A program made the position numbers and the translations under genes. From contig JAGXGE010000037.1 of assembly GCA_024637015.1 (NCBI GenBank), forward strand, positions 34,195-98,194: a DNA stretch of 64,000 nucleotides, read 5' to 3'. Source of the DNA: Aequorivita sp. GTDB taxonomy: Bacteria; Bacteroidota; Bacteroidia; Flavobacteriales; Flavobacteriaceae. The notes beneath the pieces are model-generated. The model worked only from the letters and a program-made list of their open reading frames with translations. It was not told the origin of the DNA and searched no databases. This document shows, in pieces, positions 61,032 to 64,000 of this stretch (within the stretch, counting starts at the first letter, position 1; each line of letters begins with the position of its first letter).

Positions 61032-61910
61032 TTAAGACGGAATATTTGCTTGGCCAGCACATGTCATTATTGCATCTTTTTCTTCCAATGTAATTAACTC
61101 AGAATCATACCATCCATTTACTACGTGAGCAACTGCACGTACAAATTGTCCATGATTTCTGTAATCACCAAGTTCTAATGCATCCATCAAATCTGACATA
61201 GTAATACCACAAGAATCTAAGGTTACTTCGTTAGGAACTCCAGAATCACATCCGTCAATAGTTACAGTTGCTTCCATATTAGAATTAATAATTTCATCAT
61301 TTACATCTGCGCACCCGTCTCCATCTGAGTCACAACTAATACCTGAGGTAATAATTTCATAGTCTTTTGGAAACCCACAACCTTGGACATCAAACACTGC
61401 TAATGTGTAGGTTCCTGTTGATGGTAATACAAAACCTATTAACGAAGGATCGCCAAAGCAAGATGGATTAAACACACTATCATCAGTAAAACGTAAAAAA
61501 GTCATATTAGGACCTCCACTGTTATAGGTAACTCCACTACTATCCCCTGTAGTTCCAAAATAAAGTGTCATTCCAGTATCTAAACCAGGTGTTGTTCTAA
61601 GAACTGTAATATCAACGACGTCCCCGGCTGTTCCATCAAAGTAGTAATAATCAAACAAATCTGAATTAGTATAAGAACGTTCACTAGCATGAGTACCTGT
61701 AACTACATCACACAAAGACCCAATATAAGAAATAGCTACTACTCTTTGTTGATGATTAATGGTTTCATCCATCAGTTTTGCCTTTGCATCGACATCATCA
61801 ATAGATCTTTCCAAATTTTGTTCCTGACTTAAATCGGTTGTCTGGTCCTTGGTACAAGAAACCACTAAAACCAGAGCCAAAGCGACAATTGCAATAAAAA
61901 TTTTGTTCAT
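61032..61910 (-). CDS. Exported lipoprotein carried by the insertion, PPC-like domain
   Basis: A 292-residue lipoprotein (signal peptide with lipobox VVSC; either ATG at 61919 or 61910 works). A beta-rich domain at residues about 70-195 (FDYYYFDGTAGDVVDITVLR, ... GFVLPSTGTYTLAVFDVQGC) resembles bacterial pre-peptidase C-terminal (PPC) domains. It is followed by a calcium-binding-type DSDGDGCADVNDE and a helical C terminus with Cys (LDSCGITMSDLMDALELGD, IMTCAGQANIPS). Six or more cysteines suggest disulfides. No catalytic residue is seen; a binding or adhesion role is possible. It is the only full gene in the inserted segment, and it is oriented opposite to the attC-like site. Confidence 0.75.
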   Translation of the reverse strand: MNKIFIAIVALALVLVVSCTKDQTTDLSQEQNLERSIDDVDAKAKLMDETINHQQRVVAISYIGSLCDVVTGTHASERSYTNSDLFDYYYFDGTAGDVVDITVLRTTPGLDTGMTLYFGTTGDSSGVTYNSGGPNMTFLRFTDDSVFNPSCFGDPSLIGFVLPSTGTYTLAVFDVQGCGFPKDYEIITSGISCDSDGDGCADVNDEIINSNMEATVTIDGCDSGVPNEVTLDSCGITMSDLMDALELGDYRNHGQFVRAVAHVVNGWYDSELITLEEKDAIMTCAGQANIPS

Positions 61911-61919
61911 TGTTTTCAT

Positions 61920-62322
61920 ATTATATTTATTTAAATTGGTTACATATTAATAAACCTGCAAAGGGGGATATTTGCATTGATGCCAGGGAGAATAAATAGA
62001 AACTTCAATAAAAAGTGAAGTGTTATAAGGTAGCCTTGAGGAAGGTTGAGAAATAATTGATAGACTAATTTAAATTAAAAAAAAAATAAAAAATAAAAAA
62101 AAATAATTTTAGACTAACTGCAATAAATATGCGTCAAACTACATTAAAATTTCGCCAAGAAACCGTGTAGTAAGATATAATAACAAAAAAAAGCAAAGGT
62201 TTTTGGATAAAAAATTATAGGAAGGCAAATTGAGATAACAATAAGCATATGAGGGCATTTTATATTTGTTCAATTTGTAAAGAATTAAAAGACAAAGGAA
62301 TACTAAAAACTAAAAAAAAAAC
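61920..62322. other. AT-rich non-coding stretch inside the insertion
   Basis: No convincing gene. An A-run block lies at 62074-62106. A 30-codon frame at 62249-62341 (with a CSIC motif) has no other support. It presumably includes the lipoprotein promoter on the minus strand, but no clear TAnnTTTG box was found. Confidence 0.5.
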
Positions 62323-62590
62323 GTCTTACAACACTGTATAAGGATTTATGGCTTAATTTGGAAGTAGCTTGAAAATCTAGCAAATAATTGTAATTTGTAC
62401 TTCCGATAAATCCGTTTTAGCTTGCCTTTCTGATTCGCCAGTACCGCTAGTCTCAACAATTAAGGCTAGAACGGCACTTTCGAGCTGGTTCGCACACTTT
62501 GCGGTTAATTTGGAACTTAAAAATAGGGCAGTGGTCGCAAAGCTTCAAGCACCGCGCTGCGCCAGGCGCCACAAACCTTATACAAATCCG
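62323..62590 (+). repeat. attC-like recombination site at the 3' end of the insertion
   Basis: Outer arm GTCTTACAAC (62323-62332) matches, as reverse complement, GTTGTAAGAC at the left end (60656-60665). Inner arms TGTATAAGG (62335-62343) and CCTTATACA (62576-62584) pair perfectly, with 2- and 5-base spacers to the outer arms. The 230-base centre contains its own inverted repeats (GGATTTAT/ATAAATCC, GGAAGTA/TACTTCC at 62342-62413). It is longer than typical attC sites and the outer arm lacks the exact RYYYAAC consensus, so the name is provisional. Confidence 0.6.
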
Positions 62591-62876
62591 TTGGATCCAT
62601 AGCTACTTTATGCTGCGCCATTAAATCCAAGGTTTTTTGAACGGGCGGACTGTTCAAGTCCAAATTTGGCAAACGTTGCAAGGCGGTCAATTGCAATAAC
62701 GTACGGGTATCTTCCCCGGGTTCAAGCACCCAGCCCAACATGGTTTGATTAATGTGTGTCAATTCATCATAACCCGCATTTATCATATCGTTCGCATTGG
62801 AAAAAGCAGGAACGTGTCCCATAACAGGCATGTGCAATGCGTGGGCTTTTTTAAGTCTTAATTTGAGAAAGGGCAA
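62589..62876 (-). pseudogene. Amidohydrolase, middle fragment (right of inserted segment)
   Basis: About 96 codons of an amidohydrolase: HALHMPVMGHVPAFSNANDM (metal-binding His region) and INAGYDELTHINQTMLGWVL, ending VAMDPT at the junction. The N-terminal half of the gene is missing: upstream at 62.9 kb only repeats are found. It belongs with 60118-60657, from which it is separated by the insertion. A frame that continues to 62517 is inserted DNA. Confidence 0.87.
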
Positions 62877-62924
62877 TAGGCTTTAGGCCCTTGAACGTTT
62901 TGGTTAATTTATAGCGGCTCCTTC

Positions 62925-63075
62925 CCCTAATCTAAAACCCCAATAAAAACAAAGAACATCATTTAAGGGGAAGGTGGCCCCGACTTTTCCGTCGGGGACG
63001 GAAGGGGTTCATGTATTGCAAATGCTTGATTTAGAGTGTGGGGACACGGGCGGGACGCGCGCGCCAGCAGGGGTT
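62925..63075. repeat. GC-rich palindromic repeats upstream of the amidohydrolase remnant
   Basis: CCTTCCCCT (62931-62939) faces AGGGGAAGG (about 62966-62974), then CCCCGAC/GTCGGGG forms a tight hairpin (about 62977-62999). A GC-rich block GTGTGGGGACACGGGCGGGA (63036-63055) follows with GCGCGCGCC. They resemble the trpG palindrome family and contrast with the AT-rich surroundings. Confidence 0.7.
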
Positions 63076-63092
63076 TTTATTCAATTTTCTAT

Positions 63093-63569
63093 TTAAACCA
63101 TTTTTAAATCCAAATATTTCTTAAAATTGTTTCGCAGTCGATTTCTTAAAAAAATTCCGAAGAGATAAAATAAAATTCCAACTGCAATTATAATTAGTCC
63201 AAAAATTAAGGTTTCATTATTTTCATTATTTGATTCTGCTACTATTATTGTAATTATTCCAATTATTAATGTAAGAATAGGAAAAATGGATATAACAGGA
63301 TTTGGTTTAATGTTTAACTTTATTAATGTGCCTTTTCCTGATTTTATTATTTTCCCTTTTAAATAAGCCGTTTTTCTTCTAAAATTTGGCACGTACCACG
63401 TTATATAAGTCCATTTATCATAAGCTGTAAACTCATTTTGACTTGTAAATTTTCCAACAAAGCTTAAGTTACTTTGCTCAAAGATGCCTTCAATTTTTTG
63501 CTTTAAATTATCTCCATTCAAATTTGAAGAATAATTTATTTTTTTGGTATTAAGTATTTTTTCAATCAT
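63093..63569 (-). CDS. Membrane protein of unknown function in a cassette-like setting
   Basis: A 158-residue protein: a soluble N-terminal part (residues 1-95, with FEQSNLSFVGKFTSQNEFTA and YITWYVPNFRRK) and two C-terminal membrane helices (about 96-112 and 122-142) ending in a basic tail (RNRLRNNFKKYLDLKMV). No family recognised. Its start codon lies 33 bases after an inverted-repeat arm, as in integron-cassette genes. The DNA is even more AT-rich than the neighbours. Confidence 0.65.
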   Translation of the reverse strand: MIEKILNTKKINYSSNLNGDNLKQKIEGIFEQSNLSFVGKFTSQNEFTAYDKWTYITWYVPNFRRKTAYLKGKIIKSGKGTLIKLNIKPNPVISIFPILTLIIGIITIIVAESNNENNETLIFGLIIIAVGILFYLFGIFLRNRLRNNFKKYLDLKMV

Positions 63570-63601
63570 TTTCTATCAGTATATTTTTTTCAATATAAGA
63601 G

Positions 63602-63675
63602 CTAATATTAACGTATATATGATTCCGGACTTTCTCATTTTTCAAATGCACCACAATGTGCTTGTATAATATTAG
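63602..63675. repeat. Inverted repeat, possible recombination site, upstream of the membrane protein gene
   Basis: CTAATATTA (63602-63610) pairs with TAATATTAG (63667-63675) over 56 bases. A GCAC/GTGC stem lies inside. On the minus strand the left arm reads CGTTAATATTAGC, attC R'-like, immediately before the gene. The other arm lacks an AAC end, so it is only a candidate. Confidence 0.45.
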
Positions 63676-63759
63676 TTGCGTTGTTTAAGTACCTAATTTA
63701 GCAAATACAAACCGAATAGAGAATCCGTAAGGATTTTCTATTACAACCCGTTTTTTTTT

Positions 63760-63785
63760 AAAAGTGGTTGGTGGTCTCCACTTTT
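63760..63785 (-). terminator. Weak hairpin after the NmrA-type gene
   Basis: AAAAGTGG (63760-63767) pairs with CCACTTTT (63778-63785), 10-base loop. The minus-strand tail has only four T residues, so it is a weak terminator candidate 10 bases after the stop. Confidence 0.4.
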
Positions 63786-63795
63786 ATAAGATTGT

Positions 63796-64000
63796 TTAAT
63801 CTAACGGAATTCGTGAAGCATTTAAAGAAAGCCATTTGTCAAAGTCTTGCAACTCTGAGTTTAACTCTTTTGAAAAATCTTCATTGCGCATATCATTAAA
63901 GTCATCGTTAAAATCTCTTTTAAACTGGAACATGTTACCCAAATCATCGGCCCCTGGAAAGTCAAAACTGCGATAAGTGTCTGGGCTTACATTATTATAA
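63796..64000 (-). CDS. NmrA-like family protein, C-terminal part (cut by window edge)
   Basis: The final 67 codons of a gene that enters from the right edge. The text includes FPGADDLGNMFQFKRDFNDD and LQDFDKWLSLNASRIPLD, which resembles the C terminus of NmrA/HSCARG-type NAD(P)-binding proteins (GADDLGNMFQ and the final W-containing helix). The Rossmann part is outside the window. Identification is by recall of this tail. Confidence 0.65.
   Translation of the reverse strand, partial: YNNVSPDTYRSFDFPGADDLGNMFQFKRDFNDDFNDMRNEDFSKELNSELQDFDKWLSLNASRIPLD

Larger units (their letters stand above)
60657..62590. mobile_element. 1,934-bp integron cassette-like insertion in the amidohydrolase gene
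   Basis: The left junction reads CAGCG|TTGTAAGAC (break after 60656) and the right junction AATCCG|TTGGATCC (break after 62590). CGTT occurs at both sides. Removing 60657-62590 joins ...GATCCAACG and CTGACTATT... in frame, giving MDPTLTIHELLLL. The 5' end sequence GTTGTAAGAC is the reverse complement of GTCTTACAAC at 62323-62332, and an inner pair TGTATAAGG (62335-62343)/CCTTATACA (62576-62584) follows. Together these make the nested arms of an integron attC site if the segment is circularised. No recombinase is encoded. It carries a lipoprotein gene on the minus strand. Confidence 0.7.

Noticed and set aside
60656..62332. GTTGTAAGAC/GTCTTACAAC as terminal inverted repeats of a transposon
   Set aside because: The right arm lies 258 bases inside the right junction, and no transposase is present; an attC-like arrangement fits both arms better.
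62249..62341. A 30-codon frame with CSIC motif
   Set aside because: Short, runs into the attC-like arm, with no other coding evidence.
62517..62588. Continuation of the amidohydrolase frame to 62517
   Set aside because: The translation after VAMDPT (DLYKVCGAW...) has no similarity to the family; it is read-through into inserted DNA.

Overview
The window looks like the chromosome of a flavobacterium (Bacteroidota, probably Flavobacteriaceae; the genus is not certain). The DNA is AT-rich. Several secreted proteins end in type IX secretion (T9SS) type A sorting domains. Promoters carry the Bacteroidota -7 box TAnnTTTG. Marker genes include the citrulline hydrolase CtlX, a GYDIA-type GHMP kinase with a class II HMG-CoA reductase, and Bacteroidota-type LptC and bTHX.

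Layout. 1-11 kb: start of argS, a MarC protein, an SDR protein, ctlX, a T9SS delta-60-repeat protein, then a thioredoxin / ApbE flavin transferase / DUF4266 lipoprotein / DUF3570 outer-membrane operon, and a run of rhodanese and thioredoxin-fold thiol-redox genes on the minus strand. 11.1-18.4 kb: a complete trpEGDCFBA operon behind an attenuator with a three-Trp leader peptide. REP-like palindromes have settled in it between genes and inside coding sequence (trpF, and the 5' end of trpG). The operon is followed by two tiny genes, one of them ribosomal protein bTHX. 18.5-28.7 kb: mevalonate-pathway genes, tRNA-Phe, then coaX, an outer-membrane protein, a TPR protein, lptC, a CNNM/CBS protein and a PpiD-like foldase. 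28.7-30.4 kb: tryptophan 2,3-dioxygenase and a DUF481 protein.

30.5-44.1 kb is the metabolic centrepiece: an extended arsenosugar-type cluster with an AhpD-like protein, radical SAM ArsS, rhodanese, TIGR04282 transferase, purine nucleoside phosphorylase, ArsM, a sterol-desaturase-like enzyme, DUF547 protein and TIGR04283 glycosyltransferase. Beyond these lie a glycosidase-like lipoprotein, an FAD oxidoreductase, a membrane ferredoxin protein and two GT2 enzymes. A reasonable reading is arsenic methylation, adenosylation, phosphorolytic loss of adenine, sugar activation and glycosyl transfer, perhaps onto a lipid.

44.1-60.1 kb: an AraC / aldehyde dehydrogenase / DUF779 module, PaiB, Mpl, TPR and paired DUF4136 lipoproteins, two tandem T9SS leucine-rich-type proteins, obg and adk bordered by low-complexity repeats, an isolated contractile-tail sheath protein, GNAT, lipoproteins and an ECF sigma factor module. 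60.1-64 kb is accessory DNA. An amidohydrolase remnant is split by a precisely inserted 1,934-bp segment whose two ends form an integron attC-like pair of arms; removing it restores the reading frame. A second cassette-like gene, GC-rich palindromic repeats and the end of an NmrA-type gene close the window. No integrase, transposase, CRISPR array or rRNA was seen.
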